A stretch of DNA of 64,000 bases from Pseudarthrobacter sp. W1I19. GTDB lineage: Bacteria; Actinomycetota; Actinomycetes; Actinomycetales; Micrococcaceae. Both the position numbers and the translations under genes were made by a program. Below, piece after piece: positions 53,900-63,272 of this stretch. The stretch covers positions 4,092,001 through 4,156,000 of the forward strand of contig NZ_JAUSZR010000001.1 in NCBI RefSeq assembly GCF_030817835.1, given 5' to 3'. The notes beneath the pieces are model-generated. The model made no database searches. It saw nothing but the letters and a program-made list of their open reading frames with translations, and was not told the origin of the DNA. The first letter of the stretch is position 1. Each line of letters starts with the position of its first letter.

Positions 53900-54544
53900 T
53901 TACCTTCCGAGGATGAGGCTCATGGCTTCGGCACGGGTGGCCGGGTCATGAAGCTGCCCGCGGACCGCACTGGTGACGGTCTTTGCTCCGGGCTTGCGGA
54001 TACCGCGCATGGACATGCACATGTGTTCGCATTCAACAACAACGATGGCGCCACGCGGCTTGAGGTGGCGGACCATCGCTTCAACGATCTCCGTGGTGAG
54101 GCGCTCCTGCACCTGGGGACGGCGGGCGTAGATATCCACGAGCCGGGCCAGCTTGCTCAGCCCGGTCACTTTGCCGTCATGCGAGGGAATGTAGCCCACG
54201 TGGGCCACACCATGGAACGGCACCAGGTGGTGCTCACAGGTGGAGTAGAACGGGATGTCCTTGACCAGCACCAGTTCTTCATGGTCCAGGTCGAAGGTGG
54301 TGGACAGGACGTCGGCGGGGTCGTGGTGAAGCCCGGCAAACACCTCGGCGTAGGCCTTGGCCACCCGCTTGGGGGTGTCCACGAGGCCGCCGCGGTCCGG
54401 GTCTTCTCCGATAGCCAGGAGGATCTCGCGGACGGCAGCCTCAATGCGCGGCCGGTCCACCTTCTGGTGCTTTGAATGGTGGGCGCCGCCCTCCGCCGGG
54501 TAGCCGGCGGAGGCGGGAACGTCGTCGTCGTCGAAGTGGGTCAC
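53900..54544 (-). CDS. folE: GTP cyclohydrolase I
   Basis: A 214-residue type IA enzyme that opens GTP to dihydroneopterin triphosphate. The zinc ligands lie in [12 protein letters not shown] (Cys and His) and in [14 protein letters not shown] (Cys); the catalytic segments [20 protein letters not shown] and [10 protein letters not shown] are intact. The start is GTG 54544, ten bases after ftsH; upstream in-frame sequence is the ftsH shadow. An acidic N-terminus ([10 protein letters not shown]) precedes the domain. Confidence 0.95.
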   Translation of the reverse strand: MTHFDDDDVPASAGYPAEGGAHHSKHQKVDRPRIEAAVREILLAIGEDPDRGGLVDTPKRVAKAYAEVFAGLHHDPADVLSTTFDLDHEELVLVKDIPFYSTCEHHLVPFHGVAHVGYIPSHDGKVTGLSKLARLVDIYARRPQVQERLTTEIVEAMVRHLKPRGAIVVVECEHMCMSMRGIRKPGAKTVTSAVRGQLHDPATRAEAMSLILGR

Positions 54545-54554
54545 GTATGAAAGC

Positions 54555-56618
54555 TTAGCCGCGAAGGGCGTCAGGCCCCGAGTCGGGGATGCCTCCCTGG
54601 AATGGGGCGTCTTCTGGAACACCCTGCGGATGCGGCGGCTGGGCGTCCAGCGGCTCGTCCAGGCGGGCCTGCTTGGCTTCCTCCTGGGCTTCACGCTCAG
54701 CCTGCTCCCGGCGGGACTCCACGGGCCCGGCCTTCTGCACCGGGCGGGTCTCCTTGGACAGCCACACCTCGCGGAAGTCGCGCTTGCGGATGTCACGGAA
54801 GATGTCGGCGATTTCAGCCTGGTTCAGCGTTTCGCGCTCCAGCAGCTCGAGGGCCAGGCGGTCCAGGACGTCGCGGTTCTCGGTGAGGATGGCGTAGGCC
54901 TCGTCATGGGCCTGGTCGATCAGCCGGCGCACTTCCTCGTCTACTACGTAGGCGATCTGGTCCGAGTAGTTGCGCTCGTGCCCGGCGTCGCGGCCCAGGA
55001 ACGGCTCGCCGCCGCCCTGGCCCAGCCGGACGGCGCCGACGCGTTCGCTCATGCCGTACTCGGTAACCATCTTGCGGGCGGTGCCGGTGGCCTTCTCGAT
55101 GTCATTGGAGGCGCCGGTGGAGGGATCGTGGAAGACGATTTCTTCGGCGACGCGGCCACCCATGGCGTAGGCCATCTGGTCCAGGAGCTCATTGCGGGTC
55201 ACGGAGTACTTGTCGTTGTCCGGAACCACCATGGTGTACCCGAGGGCGCGGCCGCGGGGAAGGATGGTGATCTTGGTGACCGGGGCCGAGTTCCGCAGCG
55301 CGGCCGCCACCAGGGCGTGGCCGCCTTCGTGGTAGGCGGTGATCTTACGCTCGTGCTCCTTCATGACGCGGCTGCGCTTCTGCGGGCCTGCCATCACACG
55401 GTCGATGGCCTCGTCCAGGGCGCGGTCATCAATCAGGTTGGCATTGGAGCGGGCGGTGAGCAGGGCTGCCTCGTTCAGGACGTTGGCGAGGTCCGCACCG
55501 GTGTAGCCGGGCGTTTTCTTGGCAACGGCCTTGAGGTCCACGCCGGGCGCCATGGGCTTGCCCTTGGCGTGCACCTGGAGGATCTGGTCACGGCCGATCA
55601 TATCCGGTGCGTCCACGCCGATCTGGCGGTCGAAGCGCCCGGGACGCAGCAGTGCGGGATCCAGGACGTCGGGCCGGTTCGTGGCGGCGATGAGGATGAC
55701 GTTGGTCTTGACGTCGAACCCGTCCATCTCCACCAGCAGCTGGTTGAGGGTCTGCTCGCGTTCGTCGTTGCCGCCGCCGATGCCGGCACCGCGGTGGCGG
55801 CCGACGGCGTCGATCTCGTCCACGAAGATGATGGCGGGCGAGTTGGCCTTGGCCTGTTCGAAGAGGTCGCGGACGCGGGACGCGCCCACACCGACGAACA
55901 TTTCAACGAAGTCCGAGCCGGAGATGGAGAAGAAGGGGACGCCAGCCTCACCGGCGACGGCGCGGGCGAGGAGGGTCTTACCGGTACCTGGAGGGCCGTA
56001 CAGCAGCACGCCCTTGGGGATCTTGGCGCCAACAGCCTGGAACTTCGCGGGTTCCTGCAGGAACTCCTTGATTTCCTGCAGTTCCTCCACAGCTTCGTCG
56101 GAACCGGCCACGTCAGCAAACGTCACCTGTGGCATGTCCTTGCTGACCATCTTGGCCTTGGACTTGCCGAACTGCATGATCTTGGAGCCGCCGCCCTGCA
56201 TCCGGGTCATCAGGAACCAGAACAGGGCACCGAGCAGGATGACCGGGATCAGCAGCGAGAGCAGGCCGGAGAACCAGTTGCTTTCGATCGGCTGGTCCGT
56301 GTAACCCTCGGACGGCTTGGCATCGGTGACTGCTTTAACCACGTCCTGGGCGCGGGCATCCACAAAGAAGAACTGGACGCTCTTGCCCTTATCCTGCCCG
56401 TCCAGCTGGAGGTTGTCCTTCAGCACCAGGTCAACACGGTTTTCGCCGTCGAAGATCTTTGCCTGCTCCACCTTGTCGCCAGAGAGCAGTTCGAGGCCCT
56501 TGTCTGTATCGATCCGGGCTGCACCGCCGGGAGCGAGCGTTGCAAAGGCCACCAGGAGCATCCCGATCACAACGACGATCCAGATGCCCGGGCCCTTGAA
56601 GAAGTTCTTAGCTTTCAT
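54555..56618 (-). CDS. ftsH: ATP-dependent zinc metalloprotease FtsH
   Basis: A 687-residue membrane protease. Two membrane helices (residues about 12-28 and 117-137) enclose an outer domain. The AAA+ domain has Walker A GPPGTGKT (208-215), Walker [13 protein letters not shown] and the second-region SRH ([20 protein letters not shown]). The zinc site is HEGGH (430-434). The C-terminal 70 residues are Gln/Glu/Pro-rich. FtsH degrades misfolded membrane and short-lived cytosolic proteins. The ribosome-binding site is not obvious. It starts the fol cluster. Confidence 0.97.
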   Translation of the reverse strand: MKAKNFFKGPGIWIVVVIGMLLVAFATLAPGGAARIDTDKGLELLSGDKVEQAKIFDGENRVDLVLKDNLQLDGQDKGKSVQFFFVDARAQDVVKAVTDAKPSEGYTDQPIESNWFSGLLSLLIPVILLGALFWFLMTRMQGGGSKIMQFGKSKAKMVSKDMPQVTFADVAGSDEAVEELQEIKEFLQEPAKFQAVGAKIPKGVLLYGPPGTGKTLLARAVAGEAGVPFFSISGSDFVEMFVGVGASRVRDLFEQAKANSPAIIFVDEIDAVGRHRGAGIGGGNDEREQTLNQLLVEMDGFDVKTNVILIAATNRPDVLDPALLRPGRFDRQIGVDAPDMIGRDQILQVHAKGKPMAPGVDLKAVAKKTPGYTGADLANVLNEAALLTARSNANLIDDRALDEAIDRVMAGPQKRSRVMKEHERKITAYHEGGHALVAAALRNSAPVTKITILPRGRALGYTMVVPDNDKYSVTRNELLDQMAYAMGGRVAEEIVFHDPSTGASNDIEKATGTARKMVTEYGMSERVGAVRLGQGGGEPFLGRDAGHERNYSDQIAYVVDEEVRRLIDQAHDEAYAILTENRDVLDRLALELLERETLNQAEIADIFRDIRKRDFREVWLSKETRPVQKAGPVESRREQAEREAQEEAKQARLDEPLDAQPPHPQGVPEDAPFQGGIPDSGPDALRG

Positions 56619-56797
56619 CTGTTCGGGGGCTGGCCCCGTCCCTCCTGGTAGTGCTGCACGGCGAGTACTCTGCGCGCGTGATGGTGCTGCGTCAGCTTCT
56701 AGCTATACACCGTCCGGAGTAGATCACGCATGGTGTGGGGCAAAAGTTCCCTGTGGGCGTACTGGCGCCACCACGTCTCCGGACAGGGGCATCAGGC

Positions 56798-57838
56798 CTA
56801 AATTCGGGGCCCGGCGACCGAGCCGCGTGCCACCAGCGGGCAGTCAAGGAGGACTGGCTCAGGCACGGCGGCGTCCGGCAGCTGTGTCCCCTCAACCGTG
56901 TCTATCAGCCGTTGCGCGGCCCAGGCGCCCATCTCATAGTGCGGCAGCGCGACGGTGGTGAGCCCCGGGTGCAGGTTGGCAGCGATCAGTTCCTGGTCGT
57001 CAAAACCCACCACGGACAGGTCTGAGGGGATGGAGAGGCCCAGCTCGGCGGCTGCGCGGTAGGCTCCCATCGCCATCCGGTCGTTGTAGCAGAACAAGGC
57101 CGACGGCGGGTTGTCACCTTGGAGGATCCGGCGGGCTGCGTCGTAGCCGCCCTGCGCATCGGAGGAGGCGGACCGCACGGGTGCGGCGTCGCCGTCGAGC
57201 CCTGCCCGGTTGAGGGTTTCGCGGAAGCCGCGGAGCCGCCCGCGGGTGGAGGGCACATCCTCGGTGTTGTTGATGAAGCCCACGCGGAGGTGCCCCGCGG
57301 CGAGCAGTGTTTCGACGGCGGTACTCGCCCCGCCGTATTCGTCCGGGACTACGGAGGTGATTGGCTCGCCGGCGCTGACTGCATCCACGAGGACGGCCGG
57401 CACCTTGCCCAGGTTGGGCGGGGCATCCACCGTCCGGTGGTACATCGTGGCGTAGAGGATGCCGTCCACCTGCCGCTCAAGGAGCGCCTCCACGTCGGCT
57501 TCCCGGGATGCGGGGCCCGCGGTGCCAGAGGTGTTGATGACCATCAGGGTGTAACCGCGGGCGCGGGCAGCATCATCGGCACCCAGCAGGATGCGGCCGG
57601 CATGCGGCGTGGTGGCGATGTCCTCGCTGACCAGGCCGAGCATTCCGGTGCGCCGGCTCCGCAGTGCTTGCGCCAGGCGGTTCGGCCCGTAGCCCAGCTG
57701 CGTGGCCGCGGACCGTACCTTGTCCCGCGTTTCGGCGCTGACCCGTGCGTAGGAAACGTCGTTCAGGACATGGGAGACCGTGGTGACAGAAACTCCTGCG
57801 GCCAGCGCCACGTCCTTGATGCCAATGTTTTTACGCAA
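56798..57838 (-). CDS. LacI-family transcriptional regulator (between hpt and ftsH)
   Basis: A 346-residue regulator. The N-terminal helix-turn-helix is GIKDVALAAGVSVTTVSHVL, the hinge region is YGPNRLAQALRSRRTG, and the sensor domain ends with VVGFDDQELIAANLHPGLTT. It lies 17 bases after hpt and 180 bases before ftsH, inside what is usually an unbroken housekeeping cluster. It has no neighbouring sugar genes, so its targets lie elsewhere or it acts globally. No LacI-type palindrome was found next to it. Confidence 0.9.
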   Translation of the reverse strand: MRKNIGIKDVALAAGVSVTTVSHVLNDVSYARVSAETRDKVRSAATQLGYGPNRLAQALRSRRTGMLGLVSEDIATTPHAGRILLGADDAARARGYTLMVINTSGTAGPASREADVEALLERQVDGILYATMYHRTVDAPPNLGKVPAVLVDAVSAGEPITSVVPDEYGGASTAVETLLAAGHLRVGFINNTEDVPSTRGRLRGFRETLNRAGLDGDAAPVRSASSDAQGGYDAARRILQGDNPPSALFCYNDRMAMGAYRAAAELGLSIPSDLSVVGFDDQELIAANLHPGLTTVALPHYEMGAWAAQRLIDTVEGTQLPDAAVPEPVLLDCPLVARGSVAGPRI

Positions 57839-57855
57839 GATCCGGGCGGCGCAGC

Positions 57856-58407
57856 CTACTCGTAGACGTGCGGGGCGAGGGTACCCACGAAGTCCAGGTT
57901 GCGGTACTTCTCGGCGTAGTCCAGGCCGTAGCCCACCACGAATTCGTTGGGGATGTCGTACCCGACGTACTTGACGTCAATCTCCACCTTGGCGGCCGTG
58001 GGCTTGCGGAAGGCGGTGCAAATTTCCACGGAGGCGGTGCCGCGGGATTCCAGGTTGGTCTTCAGCCAGGAGAGCGTGAGGCCGGAGTCGATGATGTCCT
58101 CGACGATCAGCACGTCCTTGCCCATCAAGTCCGTATCCAGGTCCTTCAGGATGCGGACAACTCCCGACGACTGGGTGCCGGAGCCGTAGGAGGAGACAGC
58201 CATCCAGTCCATGGAGATGTGGCTGTGGAGTGCGCGCGCCAGGTCAGCCATCACCATCACGGCACCCTTGAGGACGCCCACAAGGAGGATCTCGCGGCCC
58301 TCGTAGTCCTTGTCGATCTGCGCAGCGAGCTCGGTGATCCGCTGCTGGATCTGCTCCTTGGTGTAGAGAACGTGCTTGAGGTCTGCCTGGACGTCGTTTG
58401 AATCCAC
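57856..58407 (-). CDS. hpt: Hypoxanthine phosphoribosyltransferase
   Basis: A 183-residue salvage enzyme that converts hypoxanthine or guanine plus PRPP to IMP or GMP. The PRPP-binding loop is VLIVEDIIDSGLTL, the flexible-loop serine/tyrosine is in VSSYGSGTQSSG, and the base-binding end is EFVVGYGLDYAEKYR. I chose GTG 58407 because AGGAG lies six bases upstream; a TTG one codon earlier is too close. It is 31 bases after tilS in the usual tilS-hpt-ftsH order. Confidence 0.95.
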   Translation of the reverse strand: MDSNDVQADLKHVLYTKEQIQQRITELAAQIDKDYEGREILLVGVLKGAVMVMADLARALHSHISMDWMAVSSYGSGTQSSGVVRILKDLDTDLMGKDVLIVEDIIDSGLTLSWLKTNLESRGTASVEICTAFRKPTAAKVEIDVKYVGYDIPNEFVVGYGLDYAEKYRNLDFVGTLAPHVYE

Positions 58408-58438
58408 CAATGGCTCCTGTGTAGATGCGGGGGTGCGA

Positions 58439-59497
58439 CTATTTTGCGGGCGGTTTTTGAGGCCGGAATACTAGCTTCCCACAGCGTGCGCCTCCACGGG
58501 GAACGGAACCGGGGCTGCCCTGGGCCGCCGGAACGCCGACATCCTTCGATCCCTCCAGCTGCGCGAGGGACAACCGGTAGACGCTCACGCCGCCGGGCAG
58601 CTCCACAGGGCCGGCCGAACCCTGCCGCCGCAGCAGTGCTTCCGCGGCCAAAAGGCGCTGGTAGCTGGGCTGCTGCCCGCCGACGTCGGCCGCCGCCTTG
58701 GCGATCACGCGGAACCTGATGGCGGGTGCCAAAGCCCGCAACCCGTCCTCCGGAAGGCTCAGTTCGCGGCCGTTCCACTCCACGAGCGAGCTGAAGGTGC
58801 GTTCCGCCACATCCTCGAGGTAGTCGGCGTCCAGCTGCAGGATGGAGGCTGTCCGGGCCAGCGATTCCGCGACGCCGGGCCCCAGCTTCTCTTCAAGGTG
58901 CGGCAGGACTTCAACGCGGGTGCGCGAACGGGCGAAGGCCGGATCCGAGTTGGTGGGATCGTGCCACGGGTCCAGCTCCTCGACGGCGCAGATCTCCTCC
59001 GTGTCCGCCCGGCGGAGTCCCAGGAAGGGCCGCAGCAGCTTTCCGCGGACTGGCCGCATCCCGGCAAGCGACCGGGTTCCCGAACCCCGGGCCAGGCCCA
59101 GGAGCACCTGTTCGGCCTGGTCATCCAGCGTGTGGCCCAGCAGGATGCCATCCGCACACTGGTCCTCTGCGGCTGCTTCCAGCGCTGTGTGCCGGGCTTC
59201 ACGCGCGGCGGCTTCCGGGCCAAGTCCCGTCCCGCCCACGGTCACGGTCCGGATTTCCACCGGGGCAAGGCCCAGTTCCTGCAGGACGCGGGCGGTTTTG
59301 GCCGCCACCTGGGCGGAACCTTCCTGCAGCTGGTGGTCCACCACCACGGCACCCACCGTGACGGCGTGGCCGTCCACGTGGCCACGGCGGGCGAAGTAAG
59401 CGGCCACTGCTGCCAGGGCCAGGGAGTCCGGTCCCCCGCTGCATGCCACCAGGAGGTGGCGGGGGTACCCGGCCTGGGCCAACGCGTCCTGCAGCAT
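58439..59497 (-). CDS. tilS: tRNA(Ile)-lysidine synthase
   Basis: Modifies cytidine 34 of tRNA-Ile(CAU) to lysidine. The PP-loop SGGPDS is at residues 20-25 of the 352-residue form, with GHTLDDQAEQVLLGLARGSG and the LRPFLGLRRADTEE segment after it. ATG 59497 leaves only 19 residues before the PP-loop. The frame stays open upstream through a Pro/Gln/Arg-rich stretch and RLAPVVGTARK to the stop of the previous gene, but contains no ATG, GTG or TTG; an ATT next to that stop (TGATT) is the only coupled candidate. The C-terminal domain is short. Confidence 0.92.
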   Translation of the reverse strand: MLQDALAQAGYPRHLLVACSGGPDSLALAAVAAYFARRGHVDGHAVTVGAVVVDHQLQEGSAQVAAKTARVLQELGLAPVEIRTVTVGGTGLGPEAAAREARHTALEAAAEDQCADGILLGHTLDDQAEQVLLGLARGSGTRSLAGMRPVRGKLLRPFLGLRRADTEEICAVEELDPWHDPTNSDPAFARSRTRVEVLPHLEEKLGPGVAESLARTASILQLDADYLEDVAERTFSSLVEWNGRELSLPEDGLRALAPAIRFRVIAKAAADVGGQQPSYQRLLAAEALLRRQGSAGPVELPGGVSVYRLSLAQLEGSKDVGVPAAQGSPGSVPRGGARCGKLVFRPQKPPAK

Positions 59498-59625
59498 CTT
59501 GCGCGCAGTGCCGACGACGGGCGCCAGCCGCCCGGGCCGTCGTCGTCCGGTTTGCTGAGGTGGTTCGATGCGCTGGGATGGATCGCCGGGCCGGGCTGGC
59601 TGGCCGGGTTGGGGAACGGTGTTAA

Positions 59626-60768
59626 TCAGAGTCCCATCCGCTCAAGCCACAGCTTGGCATCGTGGATCTCTGGCTCGGTGGGCAGGTGGTCGGCCGACTC
59701 CCACACCCGGTTGAAGCCTTCCATTCCGGCGACGTCCACCACGGCACGGACGAACCGCGCGCCGTCGGAATACTGGCGCATCTTGGCGTCCAGGCCCAGG
59801 AGGCTGCGGATGAACTTTTCGATCACGCCGCGGTCCTTGCCGCGGTCGTTGAACCGCTGCCGGATGGTCTTCACTGACGGAACAATGCTGGCATCCACGG
59901 CGTCCATCACCACGTTCGCGTGGCCTTCGAGCAGGCTCATCACGGCGGTGAGGTGCGAGATGGCGGCCTTCTCCTCGGGATCCTGCAGCAGGTCCAGGAT
60001 AGCTCCACGGCCGGGTGTGTTTCCGTCGGCGGTACGGTCCTTCAGTGAACGGGCGGCGGCCGTGGCGCGCTCCATCAGCGAATCCACGTTGCCCAGCAGG
60101 TGCACGCTGAGGTCATCGATCTGCTGCAGCATGTGGTGCCGCAGCCACGGTGCGGCCGCGAACTGGACCCGGTGGGTCTGCTCATGCAGGCAGACCCAGA
60201 GGCGGAAATCCTCGGGGGTGACATTCAGTTCCCGCTCCACAGCAACAATGTTGGGAGCCACCAGGAGCAGGCGTCCACCCGACGGCGCGTTGGACCCCTC
60301 GGCGAGCGCCGCGAACGGATCGTACTGGCCCAGGACCTTGCTGGACAGAAAGGCAAGGACAGCACCGAGCTGGCTGCCGGTGATGGCGCCGCTGACACTG
60401 GCGGCGGCAGGACTCAGGGAACCGCGCCTGCTTTCGAGCATCTTTTCCATAGCGGGCTTCAGCATCACGGCAAAGCTTTGGGTGTTGGCCTTGGCCCATG
60501 AGGCACGGTCCACCACCAGCACGCTGGAATCCCGCAGGTTCCGTGCCGCTTCCAGCCCCGTGATCTCGTGGACATGCTCCACCGAAGCGTCGGCGAGCCG
60601 GCGCAGGCTGTCCACGGCATCGCCGATGGCGGCCTGATTCAGGACCGGGCCGGCCGGAGCCAGCCGAGCCGCAGTGGAGGCGGCAAGGTCCCAGTTGATC
60701 AGGGACGAGGCCTGGCTGGACAACGTTTGTGCTGACGACTCACCTGTAGTGGACTCCATAAGTCCCAT
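59626..60768 (-). CDS. Zinc-dependent metalloprotease (DUF2342 family)
   Basis: A 380-residue protein of the actinobacterial family that precedes tilS. The zinc-binding HEQTH lies in LWVCLHEQTHRVQFAAAPWL, and a distant conserved region LLEGHANVVMDAVD probably supplies the third ligand (HLTAVMSLLEGHA). Members are annotated as putative hydrolases or coenzyme F420-associated proteins; the substrate is unknown. ATG 60768 or 60759 may be the start. It lies 229 bases after the dacB stop. Confidence 0.9.
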   Translation of the reverse strand: MGLMESTTGESSAQTLSSQASSLINWDLAASTAARLAPAGPVLNQAAIGDAVDSLRRLADASVEHVHEITGLEAARNLRDSSVLVVDRASWAKANTQSFAVMLKPAMEKMLESRRGSLSPAAASVSGAITGSQLGAVLAFLSSKVLGQYDPFAALAEGSNAPSGGRLLLVAPNIVAVERELNVTPEDFRLWVCLHEQTHRVQFAAAPWLRHHMLQQIDDLSVHLLGNVDSLMERATAAARSLKDRTADGNTPGRGAILDLLQDPEEKAAISHLTAVMSLLEGHANVVMDAVDASIVPSVKTIRQRFNDRGKDRGVIEKFIRSLLGLDAKMRQYSDGARFVRAVVDVAGMEGFNRVWESADHLPTEPEIHDAKLWLERMGL

Positions 60769-60997
60769 CAGAACACAGCACCCTGTGGATAGTCCTTAAG
60801 TTCGCTCACCGGCGAACCACCACAGCGTCCCGAAACTTCCACAGTCCGCTCACGGGATGGCGAAAGCGGGAGCTATCCCGGCGGCCCGCAGTGGAAGCAG
60901 GAGCCCTCCCGGCACGGACGGCCCGGGCCCGCATGAGCGGCGCCGGCCAGCAACGGTTGAGCGGGGCAGGGCCGCTCCTGCAGACTGGCCGGCAGCT

Positions 60998-62509
60998 TTA
61001 CCTGCAGCCGCAGGCCGTGAGCGCCGTGGCAGCCCGGTCCAGCGCCACCTTGTTGCCTGCGGCGCCGGGGGTGAGCCCGTTGCCGATGAAGGAGAAGACC
61101 AAGAGGCGGCCGTCGGCGTCCACCACGTAGCCGCTGAGCGCCAGCACCGTGTTCAGTGTGCCGGTCTTGGCACGGACCAGCCCTGCACCCCGGGCGGTTG
61201 ACTCTTCGCCGTAGCGGGTGTCCAGCGTGCCGGTGAGGCCGGCCACGGGGAAGCCGTCCAGCGCGGCGCGCAGCCGGCTGTCTGTGCCGGCGGCGATGGC
61301 CCGCACCACCTCGGTGAACTGGCGGGCTGACACCTGGTTGTCCATCGCGAGCCCGCACACATCCACGAGCCGGATGCCGTCAACGTTGATTCCGGCGTCG
61401 GAGAGCTGCGCGCGGACGGCAGCCGTGGCGCCGTCGTTGCTCCCGGGACCGCCGGCCGCCACCGATGCCATCCGTCCCAGAACTTCGGCGAGGTAGTTGT
61501 CGGAGGCCTGCAGCATCAGGTCCACCTGTTCGGCCACCGTGGCTGACTGCGCCTCCGCGAGGATCGCCGGCTCCCCTGCTTCCCCGCCTGTTGGTGCTGA
61601 ACGGGGGGAACGTTCGACGGCGGCTGCCACAGTCAGTCCCGCGGCCGCGCCTTCCGCCCGCAGCCGGGCTGCGAATTCCTCCGCCACCATGACGGCCGAA
61701 TCCTGCGGACGCGGGCCGGTGGTGACAGCGGGGTCGTACCGGGCAGAGTTCAACGCCAGCGGGTACACCGGCGCCACTTCCCCGGCAGCAACATCTCCGC
61801 TTTCCCAGGCGGGGTTCAGGGCCGGGCCGGTGAACAGGGAATCGTCCACCAGCACTTTGATCTCACCCGCGGCGCCTGCGGCCTTCAGCGCTTCCACAGT
61901 CCCGGCGGCCAGCTTCGCCAGGCCGGCGTGGCCCATCGCCTGGTCCGCGTTCGACTCGCCGGCGCCGAGGAGGACGTCGCCGCCGCCCACCAGCACCACC
62001 TGCCCGGCTGCCGGGCCTTGCACCACGGACGTGGTGAAGCGGTGCTCCGGGCCAAGCGAGCGCAGGGCCGCCACAGCGGTCAGCAGTTTCAGGTTGGAGG
62101 CCGGCACCCTGCCCTCGGACCCGCCGCGGTCAAAGAGGACCTGCCCGGTGAGTGCATCCTGCACCAGTCCCGTAAAGCTCCCGCCGCCGTCGGCCTTCAA
62201 CAGCGGATCCACCTGCGCGGCGACGCCGGACGCGGCCGGAATGCTGGCCGACGCGTCCAGCGGGGCAAGTCCGCGCGCGGCAGACAGTGTGGCGGGAGCC
62301 TGCTGCCATTCAGGCGCCGGTGGGGCGGGGGGAGGGGCCTCCGGGCCCACGAACCCCGGCGCTACGAGCAGGGCTGCGGGGATCATCAGGACCACCAGCA
62401 GGGCCGTCAGAACAACCAAGGGCCAAGACCGCTTAAGGGCCGGGACTGTGCCCCGGAAACTGTGGCGGACACGGTCAAGCCACGGTTCCGCGGCAGTTGG
62501 TTTGGTCAT
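60998..62509 (-). CDS. dacB: D-alanyl-D-alanine carboxypeptidase/endopeptidase (PBP4, DacB-like)
   Basis: A 503-residue class C penicillin-binding protein. An N-terminal membrane anchor (WPLVVLTALLVVLMIPAALLV, about 29-49) leads to a Pro-rich linker. The three active-site motifs are S138-x-x-K141 in PASNLK, SDN in QASDNYLAEV, and KTG in VRAKTGTLNTV. It trims or cleaves cross-links in peptidoglycan outside the membrane. The usual DGSGLS segment reads VDVCGLAMDN, with Cys for Ser. ATG 62509 is chosen; a GTG 12 codons earlier is possible. It is divergent from ppa. Confidence 0.93.
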   Translation of the reverse strand: MTKPTAAEPWLDRVRHSFRGTVPALKRSWPLVVLTALLVVLMIPAALLVAPGFVGPEAPPPAPPAPEWQQAPATLSAARGLAPLDASASIPAASGVAAQVDPLLKADGGGSFTGLVQDALTGQVLFDRGGSEGRVPASNLKLLTAVAALRSLGPEHRFTTSVVQGPAAGQVVLVGGGDVLLGAGESNADQAMGHAGLAKLAAGTVEALKAAGAAGEIKVLVDDSLFTGPALNPAWESGDVAAGEVAPVYPLALNSARYDPAVTTGPRPQDSAVMVAEEFAARLRAEGAAAGLTVAAAVERSPRSAPTGGEAGEPAILAEAQSATVAEQVDLMLQASDNYLAEVLGRMASVAAGGPGSNDGATAAVRAQLSDAGINVDGIRLVDVCGLAMDNQVSARQFTEVVRAIAAGTDSRLRAALDGFPVAGLTGTLDTRYGEESTARGAGLVRAKTGTLNTVLALSGYVVDADGRLLVFSFIGNGLTPGAAGNKVALDRAATALTACGCR

Positions 62510-62663
62510 CCTGGTGCTGGTCCTCAAGTCCTGAAATTTCCCCACAAGTTCCTGATTCCAGGGCCTCTCGCTATATCCTCAATAATAGTCGGCGGCACGG
62601 ACACTCCCTTTGGTGAGCGGTTAAGTGTGCCGCGAACCCCCTGCAATTGCCGAGGAGCATTCC

Positions 62664-63152
62664 ATGAAGCATGACGTGACCATCGAGATCCCCAAGGGAT
62701 CACGCGTCAAGTACGAAGTTGACCACGAGACCGGCCGCGTCCGCCTGGACCGCGTCCTCTTCACCTCCATGCAGTACCCCACGCACTACGGATACTTCGA
62801 AAACACCCTCGGCGAAGACGGCGACCCGCTGGACGCACTGGTGCTCCTGCAGGACTTCGACCTGCACCCGGGCGTCATCGTTGAGTCCCGCCCCATCGGC
62901 GTCTTCAACATGACCGACGACGGCGGCGGAGACGCCAAGATCCTCTGCGTTCCGGTAGATGCACGCTTCGACCACATCCAGGAAGTCAGCGACGTCAACG
63001 AGTTCCTGATCAAGGAAATCGAGCACTTCTTCACCCGCTACAAGGACCTGGAGCCCGGCAAATGGGTCAAGGCCGAGGGCTGGGGCGACCGCGCCGCCGC
63101 CGAAGCCGAGCTGGAAGCCTCCATCAAGCGTTACGTGCCCACCGGCCACTAG
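62664..63152 (+). CDS. ppa: Inorganic pyrophosphatase
   Basis: A 162-residue family I (hexameric) pyrophosphatase. The metal and phosphate-binding residues are in [40 protein letters not shown] (signature [10 protein letters not shown]) and [16 protein letters not shown]. It hydrolyses pyrophosphate to pull biosynthetic reactions forward. ATG 62664 has GAGGAG seven bases upstream. A repeat and a strong terminator follow. Confidence 0.97.
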   Translation: MKHDVTIEIPKGSRVKYEVDHETGRVRLDRVLFTSMQYPTHYGYFENTLGEDGDPLDALVLLQDFDLHPGVIVESRPIGVFNMTDDGGGDAKILCVPVDARFDHIQEVSDVNEFLIKEIEHFFTRYKDLEPGKWVKAEGWGDRAAAEAELEASIKRYVPTGH

Positions 63153-63167
63153 TCCCGTCCTGGTGGG

Positions 63168-63210
63168 TGAGCTTGTCGAAACCTTCGAAAGCGGGGTTTC
63201 GACAAGCTCA
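63168..63210. repeat. Palindromic dispersed repeat after ppa
   Basis: TGAGCTTGTCGAAAC (63168-63182) and GTTTCGACAAGCTCA (63196-63210) form a 15-bp perfect stem that extends by one G-C and two wobble pairs. The right arm plus flank (GGGGTTTCGACAAGCTCAAC) recurs with two mismatches at 49265, inside a gene. From memory, this is a common intergenic repeat in Arthrobacter and related Micrococcales. Confidence 0.8.
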
Positions 63211-63221
63211 ACCGCCGAATG

Positions 63222-63255
63222 ACGAAGGCCCACGTCAAGCAATGTGGGCCTTCGT
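63222..63255 (+). terminator. Terminator of ppa
   Basis: ACGAAGGCCCAC (63222-63233) and GTGGGCCTTCGT (63244-63255) form a perfect 12-bp stem with a 10-base loop, followed by TGTGGTT. Confidence 0.85.
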
Positions 63256-63272
63256 TGTGGTTAAAGTGGGAG

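Noticed and set aside
54555..56618. FtsH zinc motif HEGGH instead of HEAGH
   Set aside because: It still fits HExxH, and Gly at this place is, from memory, common in actinobacterial FtsH.
54630..56651. Long plus-strand frame covering ftsH
   Set aside because: Antisense shadow of ftsH.
60769..60997. Possible gene between dacB and the metalloprotease
   Set aside because: The frames there are out-of-frame extensions of dacB; only a weak 6-bp hairpin is seen.
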